DNA from: Flectonema sp. DT1601
Lineage: Eukaryota > Euglenozoa > Diplonemea > Diplonemida > Diplonemidae
Reading direction: 5' to 3'
Assembly (NCBI GenBank): GCA_964019425.1
Contig: OZ025806.1
Location: forward strand, 1,049,374-1,113,373
DNA: 64,000 bases
Positions 53,397 through 62,640 of the stretch are shown one piece after another (the stretch's first letter is position 1; every line of letters begins with the position of its first letter). Under the pieces are notes generated by a model. It saw only the letters and a program-made list of their open reading frames with translations. It had not been told where the DNA came from and did not search any database. Made by a program: the position numbers and the translations under genes.

Positions 53397-54968
53397 CACT
53401 CTAATCGATGCTTCGGCGAGACTACTCGCCTGCTCAGAATCTCTCATAGAAAGCTTATCATCAGCTGAAAAGAGGAAGGGGAAAAAAAAAAAAAAAAGTA
53501 AAAAAATTACTTTTCATCTCGAGAGTGTGTCGATCACTTTAATTGATCCTCCGAACTCAAATACGAATTAAACAACTTTACGAAGGATCGTTTATTATAT
53601 CAGCCTGCTGAAGATTAGTTTTAATTATTCACAAAAAGAAATAACTTATTTTTTAACCACAGGAAGAGTTACAACTCTACGTGAAGGAATTATTATTATT
53701 TATTTATTGTTTTTTAGTATTCTTCGTAAACAATATTTTATTTAGTTCGATCCCCTCAGCGTCACAGGTGAGATGATTGCTTTGAGATTTGAAGTTGGAA
53801 TATTAATTATGCTCACGTTGTTGGGGTTGTTGGTGACGCTCGACCCGCCGTCGGCAGGAACCGTGGGGAGAATCGAAATTACAGTTGTGGCTAGGAAAAA
53901 TAATCACTGCAGAACATTACAAGATATGACTCCCGGGTGGCTTGACAGCAACAACAGTATTTGGAAAGCTGATAGCGGGTGTGTTTTCCCTCTCGACCTA
54001 CTACCAAACGCCTTCGGTATTCTTAAAAAAAAACGAGTTCTTGTTGTTGGGGATTCACAACTTAGAGACGTTGTGAAATTTTGGCAGCGTCTATTCCGAA
54101 AGAAGTTCCTAAGGAAGAAACCTCGTAAGGGAAATAAAAGATATCGAGCGTACCACAGCATTATGCCGGTCCATTTGTACGAAAAAGGTACGCACTATGA
54201 AGACCGTATTTCCTTTTATTGGAAACCTTCTTTAAACATCCCGACGATGTTTCCACCCCAACCTATTGTCTTCCAAAGAAGTTCTGATGTTATTATTAAC
54301 GTCGCCATGTCAGACATGGGTCGTTATGGTTGTGGTGTGGAAACTTTTTATAAAAGATTAAATAAACATATTGCTGTGTATAAAGAAAGTTTGGGTAACT
54401 CAACAACAACGATGACTCTATTTACACTGCAGTGGATATTTCTAGATAACGATAAGTGCAGTCGGACATGCCAGCTGTGTAACAATGAAGACAAGTTGGA
54501 AGCTTTTAGAGAAGCTCAGCAGCTTTCCGCTGCTTGTAACAAAATTCGAATATTTGACACAAAAAACATAACTCGAAGTATGCACAACCACTCTCGTGAT
54601 GGTGTTCATATGCTGCATACTGGAGTGCACCTGTTGTCTAATTTATTAGTTAATTATATTGTGGATCCTGAGTACTATAAATTCTCAACAGTTTCTCCCA
54701 TTTCCTGTTCAGAAGAGCCTCGACTCCTTGCGAAGTGGGCAGCTAATCCGATGGTGAGCACTTTTTGTAACGTGTCAGACAGCGGTATAAAGGTTTGCAC
54801 AGGAAATGGAAGCATCGGTTTTGATTCGGGCGTGGATTCTGTTGTACCGGTTCCAGAAATAAAAGGAGTCGCATAAATATATAACCTGACTGTTCAGTCA
54901 ACCGCACGAAAACACAACTGCGAACCATTCAACTGGCGGATCATTTGAACGACACAACAGAAATACCT
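53397..54968 (+). repeat. Segmental duplication, copy 1 (1.57 kb)
   Basis: Bases 53397-54968 are about 98-99% identical to 59986-61555. The unit includes 376 bp of 5' flank with a poly-A tract, the PC-esterase gene and 92 bp of 3' flank. By hand count the flanks differ by three substitutions plus one homopolymer length change. Confidence 0.93.
53773..54876 (+). CDS. PC-esterase (SGNH/GDSL) type II membrane protein, paralogue A
   Basis: Single exon, 367 aa. Residues 9-27 (ILIMLTLLGLLVTLDPP) are a signal anchor. The catalytic block VLVVGDSQLRDVVKFW (GDS motif, near residue 96) and the DGVHML block near residue 277 (Asp-x-x-His) are the two ends of the SGNH active site as arranged in the PC-esterase/TBL/NXPE/Cas1 group, which O-acetylate or deacetylate glycans in the Golgi. 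There are four Cys in pairs (CSRTCQLC) and several sequons. The substrate is unknown. It differs from paralogue B at 60363 by 17 substituted residues and two in-frame length changes. A predicted acceptor GTCACAG ends at 53767, five bases before the ATG. Confidence 0.85.
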   Translation: MIALRFEVGILIMLTLLGLLVTLDPPSAGTVGRIEITVVARKNNHCRTLQDMTPGWLDSNNSIWKADSGCVFPLDLLPNAFGILKKKRVLVVGDSQLRDVVKFWQRLFRKKFLRKKPRKGNKRYRAYHSIMPVHLYEKGTHYEDRISFYWKPSLNIPTMFPPQPIVFQRSSDVIINVAMSDMGRYGCGVETFYKRLNKHIAVYKESLGNSTTTMTLFTLQWIFLDNDKCSRTCQLCNNEDKLEAFREAQQLSAACNKIRIFDTKNITRSMHNHSRDGVHMLHTGVHLLSNLLVNYIVDPEYYKFSTVSPISCSEEPRLLAKWAANPMVSTFCNVSDSGIKVCTGNGSIGFDSGVDSVVPVPEIKGVA

Positions 54969-55009
54969 TAATGCTCTACGAGTGTTTTAGTAAATAGTAA
55001 AAACGTATT

Positions 55010-55051
55010 AACAATTACACTGATAATAGTAATATTATCGGTGTAATTGTT
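55010..55051. repeat. Hairpin-forming inverted repeat, 19-bp arms
   Basis: The arm AACAATTACACTGATAATA (55010-55028) pairs with 55033-55051 with one mismatch across a 4-base loop. It lies 41 bp after the end of duplication copy 1. Confidence 0.8.
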
Positions 55052-55075
55052 TTACCCCGTTTTAATTCTGTTGAT

Positions 55076-55077
55076 TT

Positions 55078-55168
<91 letters not shown>

Positions 55169-55169
55169 T
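55076..55169. repeat. (TTTA)n microsatellite
   Basis: About 23 uninterrupted copies of TTTA/ATTT, ending at a TTATC variant. Confidence 0.95.
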
Positions 55170-55255
55170 CTTTATTTTTCGCGCTCGGCGCCGGAATCCC
55201 CCACTCGACGATAATTAAATTGTTTCGAGTTGAATTATGTCAACTACACATATAT

Positions 55256-56656
55256 ATATATCAGTCAAAATTTTATTTCCTTATCAAAAATAGGCAAAAA
55301 CGGAAAAGTGGACCACAAAATTGCTGTGAGGAGTAAATGTGCCGACCAAAGCTGCATTTAAATGCGCGGAAACATGTGATCCTGCCCGACTAATAATCGG
55401 AATTCCTAAACCTGAAGAGCATCCTTCAAACTCACAACCGAGATTTCGCAGTTTCCTCTTTTCGGTCAACCATGGATGAGTCTCTCACCTGGAAATAAAT
55501 CGAAGTGCTTATTCGCGTAGATGGGGGTCAGCCCGATTAAATAAAAAAAAAATCGAGCAAAAATATCATAAAACTGATTCTTGTACAGTGGGGTAGCCGT
55601 CAGCTTACTACAGTATTTTTTAACCACTTTTCCACACTTATTTTCCACACTTATTTTTGGACACTTTTGACACACTACTTTTCTGACCTTATTCTTTGGA
55701 ATTATGATGAGCTATCGGAGGTTTCATCAGAACTGTCGTCGACATCGTCGTCATCAAAGCTGGTGCCTGAACTACCGCTACTACTGCTACTACTACCACT
55801 ACCACTACTACTATCCAAGTCTGGCTCCCTGTAACTCGCACAGCTCGTGGTCTGCTCTGATGCAGTGCGCACAGAAACACGATAGAGCACGATATCCCAT
55901 TGTGTATTGCTGAATCTCATTCTGATAGCCGTTCACGAGAGAGCGGAAGGAGAAGAAGTTGCTCTGGATGCCGGGTAGGGTCATGCTGCCGTAGCGGGGG
56001 GAGATATCAACTAGGTCAGGTAAGAAGTTAAACACTCGTGAGCAAACAACATGCGTCGAAGCAGCGAGTTTCATTCTCTTGCTCGCAACTTCATACAGTG
56101 ATCTTGCGTCAACTATTTCTCCTTGCATCTCGTATTGTTTGGCGGAGCGCGCGATGTCAAGAGCAAACTTCTTCAGTTGATAACCCTCGGAATCCCATGG
56201 GCCTTTGCCATGCCCAGTTGGAAAGCAATCCCAGGTAATATCCCTGTTAGCTGCTGCCATCCACCCCAGCATAAATTTCGCCTTGAATGATTCGCCCGAA
56301 TTTTAGTACCCGGCATCCCCAGTCAAAAGCTGGCGGCTGCCCACACACACGTACTGACCCCCGAAAGCCTGACCGAGGGGTAGAATTTTATGATTTTTTC
56401 CCGCTGATTCCGATCCCGATTTCGGATCAACTTCTTTTCATCCTGAATTTTAAAAAATCGGGTGAATCGTCGAAAAATGTGAAACAGCACACAAGTTACC
56501 AGTGTACGAGGACCGGGAATTGCGTATTTTAATAGATCGGAAAGAAATAAATAAAATCTAAAAAAAATCGAGAGAAAATCTTATAGTTTCACCAAAAATA
56601 CGGTGGGGGGAAAAACAGTGTTTTTTGGTAAGGAAATAAAATTTTGACTGATATAT
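55256..56656 (-). mobile_element. TIR DNA transposon, 1.4 kb, related to the MITE at 6042
   Basis: The left end ATATATCAGTCAAAATTTTA (55256 onward, 35 bp in all) is inverted at 56622-56656 with one mismatch. Its first 12 bases equal those of the 6042-6829 MITE, and 55541-55565 holds the reverse complement of the MITE's internal TTTTTGCTCGATT motif. On the minus strand 55811-56272 encodes 153 residues with a GHGKGPWDSEGYQLKK motif and a CFCAHC cluster, recalling the conserved GHGKGxxDxxG segment and downstream Cys motif of uncharacterised animal transposon proteins; that recollection is unverified. The open frame is too short for a whole transposase, so the copy is likely defective. The AT-rich flanks permit a TA duplication but do not prove it. 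Confidence 0.8.
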
Positions 56657-56688
56657 TTTTTTTTTTTTGTTTTTTTTTAGTTCGATAG

Positions 56689-56853
56689 TTTAATAAGCTA
56701 GGCGAGGGAAAGCTGGAGATTGGTTTTTCATTAATCTTCAGTCGATGCTACTTCAACAATCCATGCGATATCTTCGGATATGGCTACGGATTGGGTCCTC
56801 TGTTACTATACATGGCTCTCATAATATACAGTAACGTTGGATTATATAACTAA
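56689..56853 (+). pseudogene. Orphan exon-like fragment encoding a membrane-protein C-terminus
   Basis: After T-rich sequence ending in an AG at 56688, the frame reads 54 codons to a TAA at 56851-56853, with GFSLIFSRCYFNNPC, DIFGYGYGLGPLLLYMALII, then YSNVGLYN. This looks like the last exon of a membrane protein with a terminal helix, not like random AT-rich sequence. No matching upstream exon is seen: the TIR transposon lies immediately before it. It may be the relic of a host gene interrupted by that insertion, or a fragment carried by a repeat. The family is not recognised. Confidence 0.45.
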
Positions 56854-57154
56854 CTATAACGGATGACTATTTTATTTTTTTATTATTCTACTCATATTCT
56901 AACTACTTACCACCTTGCTTACTGACGTCTTCAGGGGTTCAAAAGCATCCCGTTTTTTCAAAAAATTGTGCATAGTGTGAAAAATTTCATACTCAAAAAC
57001 TACCATTTTACAGTCAAAATGTGTACTTTCATACTTTTTTATAAAAATCCACCAAGTTTTTTTTCCGAGAATTCACCATCTTTTTTATCCAAAGTTGTTA
57101 TACTCCAAATTTTTTATACACCGTGATATTTATAATTACGGTATAACGGATGAC
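56854..57154. repeat. Segment bounded by TATAACGGATGAC direct repeats
   Basis: CTATAACGGATGAC followed by a TTTTATT-rich stretch ending TTATTATTC occurs at 56854 and again at 57142. Related TATAACGGATG copies end at 57526 and 59707. The internal AT-rich sequence has no ORF. Confidence 0.6.
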
Positions 57155-57351
57155 CTTTTTATTTTATTATTATTCATCCCCCCATAAACATAACTCAACC
57201 CCACTCATTTTGTTGGTATCCCGCGTTCACTGATATATTTATATACGGAGACTGTGTTAAATGGTAAAAGAAATAACCATGTTGACGTAGTCCCTTGGCT
57301 GAGAAGGGCAAACGCGATGAGTAGGACAGGCCTGACACCGCAGTGTCCCCC

Positions 57352-58270
57352 TTACTTTCTTCGCTGAAGAGGGCTGGGTAAGGGGAATGGTCCGAAGAAA
57401 GATTTTTTAATTTTAGCCCGAAACCAACCATTATTTGTTTGTTGTCCTACGAATTTTTGCATTCGATTGAATTTTCCCGCCCTCTCCCCTTCTTTTGACT
57501 GATAACTATTAATACTATAACGGATGTTCTTGCTAATGTTAACTTCTACATCAGTATCTGGTGTGTTAGGAGTTGAATTCCCTTCTGTACTCTTTTGAGG
57601 TTCATTTGTTTTCGGTTCTGTTGTAGCTTCTGCCGATTTTCCAGGCGTGTCAACCTTGAGGAAGAGTTTTTGAATATCACTTTCCGTATATTTACTTGTA
57701 ATTGGAAAGTAATAACCTCCATTAGTACGACCAACAACCATGTGACATTCGTGATTCACATGTTTGTTAATTATTTCACGGGTTGTCTTACCCTGGTCGT
57801 ATGATAGAATACTAATGTTAACAGGGGTAGTATTTTGTCGAAGTCTTTGCAAAATTTGGTTTCTTTGGATATTCCATTGCGATATTTAATATCCAAAGCA
57901 TCAATCTGTGTCTCAGTGTTCTTGTTTATTGCGGTGGAACATATTAGACATTGATCTGGATTGTTAGTGATTGAGTGACTTGCAATCCGGAATGCAGTAA
58001 CCATGGTGTTATTACATTTTTTTAACTTTGCATAACCAACGTTCTTATCGAGTAACATGTTATAAATGTCATCTCGTCCATTCAGTTTGTAGTACTGTTG
58101 GATTGTTTTCTTCTCAGAGGTGTCTTGTCATATCTCCAATTAGTCTTGAAAAAGAATTGCTGGAGGTTATCTCTCTGTTTCGGAAAGTCCCAGTATGTAC
58201 TAAGAATGAAATCTTTGTATTGTGGGAAGAAGAAGCTCTTCTTCGAGTACCCTCGGCTGCGTAACCTTAT
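57352..58270 (-). pseudogene. Unclassified decayed coding remnant on the minus strand
   Basis: The minus-strand sequence across 57352-58270 shows several adjacent open stretches with protein-like composition (for example TESDIQKLFLKVDTPGKSAE and HECHMVVGRTNGGYYF), unlike the surrounding low-complexity DNA. I recognise no family and cannot say whether it derives from a mobile element, a virus or a host gene. It is broken in at least two places and lies among repeats, so it is treated as a fossil. Confidence 0.45.
57365..57526 (+). repeat. Direct repeat A, copy 1
   Basis: Starts TGAAGAGGGCTGGGTAAGGG and ends TATAACGGATG. It is near-identical to 59520-59707 apart from about 26 inserted bases in the second copy. 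Confidence 0.85.
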
Positions 58271-58385
58271 GTGTTAAAATTTCATTTTTTTTTTTTTTTG
58301 AATTTCGTTGCTTTCTCCATTCTTATGGGTGAGCTAGTCCGCTTTTTTAACCACGCACGAGGTTTTGTTCCTCTCTTTGTTGTTT

Positions 58386-58893
58386 GGTCCGGCGCAGTTA
58401 TGACCTTAAACTGACTGTCATCTTACCTGATCCTTTTGGTTTTTATTTCTTGCTGAGTGATATGGCTATGTGCTGCCCAAATCTTTTGTGGTACATTTCT
58501 AAAGCTTTTCGGTAAGCCCACAGTACACTTATAATGCTTTGGACAACTGGGGGTGAACGATCCTCGGTACTGTTCCGGGGGTTTCTATTTTCTTTCGTGG
58601 AGTGTGGGCATATAGCACATGTGGTCGTATTATAAAGAAAGATGTATATGAAAGAAAGAAGATTTTTTATTTTTTTTCACCTTCCCCCCACTCCCAGATC
58701 GTTTCTCTTTTATTTTCTTTTGTTGTTTACAACCTGTTAGCCTCTGGGCAAGGTGGAGGCTGGAAGTCGATCACTTCCAGCCAATACTATGAAACTACAA
58801 TCTTCGCGATTGGGTCCTTACTGATGCGGGCTACCCAGACCCCTCGTAGTCATCAGTTTGTATTTTGCTAACTAAACTAACTAAACTAAACTT
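58386..58893 (+). repeat. Direct repeat B, copy 1
   Basis: About 500 bp starting GGTCCGGCGCAGTTATGACC, near-identical to 59035-59510. It has an extra 28-base stretch near 58823-58851. It contains a 10-bp-stem hairpin (GGCTGGAAGT...ACTTCCAGCC) near 58758-58782 and ends in CTAAACTAAAC-type runs. No protein is encoded. Confidence 0.85.
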
Positions 58894-59034
58894 TGTTTTT
58901 CTTTAACCACAAACTTTAATCCAGACGTACAACTGATACTATTAAAAATTCTTTTGACACGACTTGCTACCCGGTGCTGATTATTTAATTTATTTATCTA
59001 TTTGTTATACTTATCAACCTGCTAAACGGCTAAA

Positions 59035-59510
59035 GGTCCGGCGCGGTTATGACCTTAAACTGACTGTCATCTTAGCTGATCCTTTTGGTTTTCATTTCTT
59101 GCTGAGTGATATGGCTATGTGCTGCCCAAATCTTTTGTGGTACATTTCTAAAGCTTTTCGATAAGCCCACAGTACAATTATAATGCTTTGGACAACTGGG
59201 GATGAACGATCCTCGGTACTGTTCCAGGGGTTTCTATTTTCTTTCGTGGAGTGTGGGCATATGGCACATGTGGTCGTATTATAAAGAAAGATGTATATGA
59301 AAGAAAGAAGATTTTTTATTTTTTTCACCTTCCCCCCACTCCCAGATCATTTCTCTTTTATTTTCTTTAGTTGTTTACTACCTGTTAGCCTCTGGGCAAG
59401 GTGGAGGCTGGAAGTCGATCACTTCCAGCCAATACTATGAAACTACAATCTTCACGATTGGGTCCTTATCAATTTGTATTTTGCTAACTATACTAAATAA
59501 ACTAAACTTT
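59035..59510 (+). repeat. Direct repeat B, copy 2
   Basis: Second copy of repeat B, with the same hairpin near 59408-59432. It is followed almost directly by repeat A copy 2. Confidence 0.85.
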
Positions 59511-59519
59511 TCGTTTTCT

Positions 59520-59707
59520 TGAAGAGGGCTGGGTAAGGGGAATGTCCGAAGAAAGATTTTTTAATTTTAGCCCGAAACCAACCATTATTTGTTTGTTATA
59601 CTAAACGAAACTAAACTTGTTGTCCTACGAATTTTTGCATTCGATTGAATTTTCCGCCCTCTCCCCTTCTTTTGACTGATAACCATTAATACTATCTATA
59701 ACGGATG
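59520..59707 (+). repeat. Direct repeat A, copy 2
   Basis: Second copy of repeat A, with an insertion containing ACTAAACGAAACTAAAC and a slightly longer end before TATAACGGATG. Confidence 0.85.
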
Positions 59708-59950
59708 ATGCAGTCCAGGGAGGAAAGAGACACCAGAATAGAAGTAAACTAAACATCGGAATAGGACTCTTAATGTTTTGGATTACTATCGCGTGGATGA
59801 ATTGGCATCGCAGTTTTGAAGTAATTGGGAAAGTTGAGAAACCGATGATGATGATACTGATATTGGTTTTCTTAAAAATATGATGACAACAAACGGATTG
59901 ACGTATAAGAAACTAATTAGAGAAGATCAATGTTTTTATATCGCGAGATA
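59708..59950. other. Spacer between repeat A copy 2 and the duplication junction
   Basis: I see no gene or known element; the sequence is less AT-rich than the spacers and may be a fragment of former coding DNA. Confidence 0.35.
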
Positions 59951-60005
59951 CCGAAGCATCGATTAGAGTGATTCTAAGCAATAGACACTCTAATCGATGC
60001 TTCGG
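59951..60005. repeat. Palindromic junction at the left edge of duplication copy 2
   Basis: Bases 59951-59979 are an exact inverted copy of 53389-53417, and the direct copy starts at 59986. The two arms CCGAAGCATCGATTAGAGT and its complement are separated by about 16 bases, giving a hairpin exactly at the junction. Confidence 0.9.
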
Positions 60006-61555
60006 CGAGACTACTCGCCTGCTCAGAATCTCTCATAGAAAGCTTATCATCAGCTGAAAAGAGGAAGGGGAAAAAAAAAAAAAAAAAGTAAAAAAATTAC
60101 TTTTCATCTCGAGAGTGTGTCGATCACTTTAATTGATCCTCCGAACTCAAATACGAATTAAACAACTTTACGAAGGATCGTTTATTATATCAGCCTGCTG
60201 AAGATTAGTTTTAATTATTCACAAAAAGAAATAACTTATTTTTTAACCACAGGAAGAGTTACAACTCTACGCGAAGTAATTATTATTATTTATTTATTGT
60301 TTTTTAGTATTCTTCGTAAACAATATTTTATTTAGTTCGATCCCCTCAGCGTCACAGGTGAGATGATTGCTTTGAGATTTGAAGTTGGAATATTAATTAT
60401 GCTCACGTTGTTGGGGTTGTTGGTGACGCTCTACCCGCCGTCGGCAGGAACCGTGGGGAAAATCGAAATTAGAGTTGTGGCTACGAAAAATAATCACTGC
60501 AGAACATTACAAGATATGACTCCCGGGTGGCTTGACAGCAACAACAGTATTTGGAAAGCTGATAGCGGGTGTGTTTTCCCTCTCGGCGTACCACCACACG
60601 CCTTCGGTATTCTTACAAAAAAAAGAGTTCTTGTTGTTGGGGATTCACAACTTAGAGACGTTGTGAAATTTTGGCAGCGTCTATTCCAGTTCCTAAAGAA
60701 GAAACCTCGTAAGAGAAATAAAAGATATCGAGCGTACCACAGCATTATGCCGGTCCATTTGTACGAACAAGGTACGCACTATGCAGACCGACGTATTTCC
60801 TTTTATTGGAAACCTTCTTTAAACATCCCGACGATGTTTCCACCCCAACCTATTGTCTTCCAAAGAAGTTCTGATGTTATTATTAACGTCGCCATGTCAG
60901 ACATGGGTCGTTATGGTTGTGGTGTGGAAACTTTTTATAAAAGATTAAATAAACATATTGCTGTGTATAAAGAAAGTTTGGGTAACTCAACAACAACGAT
61001 GACTCTATTTACACTGCAGTGGGTATTTCTAGATAACGATAAGTGCAGTCGGACATGCCAGCTGTGTAACAATGAAGACAAGTTGGAAGCTTTTAGAGAA
61101 GCTCAGCAGCTTTCCGCTGCTTGTAACAAAATTCGAATATTTGACACAAAAAACATAACTCGAAGTATGCACTACCACTCTCGTGATGGTGTTCATATGC
61201 TGCCTGCTGGAGTGCACCTGTTGTCTAATTTATTAGTTAATTATATTGTGGATCCTGAGTACTATAAATTCTCAACAGTTTCTCCCATTTCCTGTTCAGA
61301 AGAGCCTCGACTCCTTGCGAAGTGGGCAGCTAATCCGATGGTGAGCACTTTTTGTAACGTGTCAGACAGCGGTATAAAGGTTTGCACAGGAAATGGAAGC
61401 ATCGGTTTTGATTCGGGCGTGGATTCTGTTGTACCGGTTCCAGAAATAAAAGGAGTCGCATAAATATATAACCTGACTGTTCAGTCAACCGAACGAAAAC
61501 ACAACTGCGAACCATTCAACTGGCGGATCATTTGAACGACACAACAGAAATACCT
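59986..61555 (+). repeat. Segmental duplication, copy 2 (1.57 kb)
   Basis: This is the partner of 53397-54968. Homology stops at 61555 (AATACCT), after which the flanks are unrelated. Confidence 0.93.
60363..61463 (+). CDS. PC-esterase (SGNH/GDSL) type II membrane protein, paralogue B
   Basis: Single exon, 366 aa, with the same signal anchor, GDSQLRD block and DGVHML block as paralogue A; both catalytic motifs are intact. Relative to A it has 17 amino-acid substitutions, a 6-base in-frame deletion near residue 112 and a 3-base in-frame insertion near residue 147, with a single silent change in the whole coding region. Changes cluster in residues 24-150 of the lumenal stem and in three spots later (a WVF for WIF, and two near the DxxH block: HYHSRDG and MLPAG). 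It keeps the same acceptor GTCACAG, ending at 60357. The function is probably glycan O-acylation or deacylation in the Golgi, inferred from family. Confidence 0.85.
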   Translation: MIALRFEVGILIMLTLLGLLVTLYPPSAGTVGKIEIRVVATKNNHCRTLQDMTPGWLDSNNSIWKADSGCVFPLGVPPHAFGILTKKRVLVVGDSQLRDVVKFWQRLFQFLKKKPRKRNKRYRAYHSIMPVHLYEQGTHYADRRISFYWKPSLNIPTMFPPQPIVFQRSSDVIINVAMSDMGRYGCGVETFYKRLNKHIAVYKESLGNSTTTMTLFTLQWVFLDNDKCSRTCQLCNNEDKLEAFREAQQLSAACNKIRIFDTKNITRSMHYHSRDGVHMLPAGVHLLSNLLVNYIVDPEYYKFSTVSPISCSEEPRLLAKWAANPMVSTFCNVSDSGIKVCTGNGSIGFDSGVDSVVPVPEIKGVA

Positions 61556-61755
61556 GAGGACTAAAGTGACGGTAAATTTAGGTATCATTTAAGACTAATA
61601 TTATTTAATTTCTATGATAAGACTTTTTTAATCTTTTTTTTATTGAAGTTCAATTACCAGAACAACAATAACAAAACTCGAATTGTATTATCTCGGTGTC
61701 AAAGTTGAGTACCTTTACTTTAGCAGGTGATATTAAAAATAAGACATCCATCAAC
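61556..61755. other. Spacer before polyprenol reductase
   Basis: No gene. The frame of the next gene is open to 61696, but without an ATG; an acceptor-like TTTAGCAG ends at 61726. Confidence 0.5.
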
Positions 61756-62640
61756 ATGTTCGACATAATGGAAACGTTGGGACCTCGAATTTGGGAAGTA
61801 GTGGGACCGCATGCCGAGCCGTGGTTAATTCTAATTATTCATGACTCGTCAAGGATATGTCTCTTGTGGTGGGTTTCAGCAATCTTTATATTTTCGATGA
61901 AGTTAATGAGTCCGAAATTTGATGAAATAACTTCGTACGGAAAACTGAGACCCGACAGGCTGTTGAGTGTTGGGCTGTTGTCGAGAAAAACTTGTTTTTT
62001 GCTTTTTTATTTCGTGGGAATCATCACAGCCACTGGATACGTTGCTGCTGTTGAAGCTTTCAATAAAGCGACCGTTGTAGTGTTTCCGACTGTGATTTGT
62101 CTATTTCTCGGTCATCTAACTATCAGGATACTTGAGTGTACAGTGGTACACAAGTGGAGTAGTGAAAAGGTTCCGTTGTTATCGATAGTTGCCGGACTGG
62201 CTTTTTACGTATTTGCGGCGCTAACAGTTTGTAGCAGTTCAATATTTCTTGTAGAGGAAGTTGGCGAAAATGGACCAGCTTTTTACGAAAGACATACCCC
62301 AATAGATATCCACGTGTGTGCTGTGTTTTTATTCATCAGATTCCTTCAGTTTAAACACCACCAATTCTTAGCTCACCTCCGACCTTCTGACGACACTGCA
62401 AAGGAAGATCGTAAATATCGACTTCCTACTCGTTGGTTGTTTAAATACTTCTCGTGTCCTCACTATCTCTGTGAAATGATACTTTATAATATTATGGCTT
62501 TTTACATGGCATCTCCTCCCGCTAAACTAATGAGTGGGTTTGTTGTATTAAACCTTTTAGTAACATCCGATAAGACTGCTACTTGGTATCAGAAGACATT
62601 TAACGTTAAGAGGTACGCTCTGATTCCAGGAGTGTTTTAG
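61756..62640 (+). CDS. SRD5A3: Polyprenol reductase (SRD5A3/DFG10 family)
   Basis: The first ATG in frame is 61756, 29 bases after an acceptor at 61726; 294 aa. The protein has five to six hydrophobic helices and the steroid-5-alpha-reductase C-terminal block: FIRFLQFKHHQFLAHLRP, then YRLPTRWLFKYFSCPHYLCE, MILYNIMAFYM and a final WYQKTFNVKRYALIPGVF. The sequence FKYFSCPHYLCE corresponds to the YVSSPNYLAE region, and the ending matches the conserved Tyr-x-x-x-Arg-x-x-x-x-P-x-x-F of the family. SRD5A3 converts polyprenol to dolichol in the ER, needed for N-glycosylation, which fits the glycosylation-rich neighbourhood. Steroid 5-alpha-reductase specificity is less likely. Confidence 0.88.
   Translation: MFDIMETLGPRIWEVVGPHAEPWLILIIHDSSRICLLWWVSAIFIFSMKLMSPKFDEITSYGKLRPDRLLSVGLLSRKTCFLLFYFVGIITATGYVAAVEAFNKATVVVFPTVICLFLGHLTIRILECTVVHKWSSEKVPLLSIVAGLAFYVFAALTVCSSSIFLVEEVGENGPAFYERHTPIDIHVCAVFLFIRFLQFKHHQFLAHLRPSDDTAKEDRKYRLPTRWLFKYFSCPHYLCEMILYNIMAFYMASPPAKLMSGFVVLNLLVTSDKTATWYQKTFNVKRYALIPGVF

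Larger units (their letters stand above)
54877..55255. other. Spacer with hairpin and TTTA microsatellite
   Basis: No gene. The stretch holds the end of duplication copy 1, a 19-bp-arm hairpin and a TTTA array, each listed separately. Confidence 0.55.

Noticed and set aside
57227-57248. CACTGATATAT as another end of the TIR transposon family.
   Set aside because: Only the outermost bases agree and no partner end was found.
58386-58893. Repeat B as a tRNA-derived SINE.
   Set aside because: No convincing A and B box pair at tRNA spacing and no poly-A or simple tail; the GGTTATGACC segment is too unlike GGTTCGANNCC.
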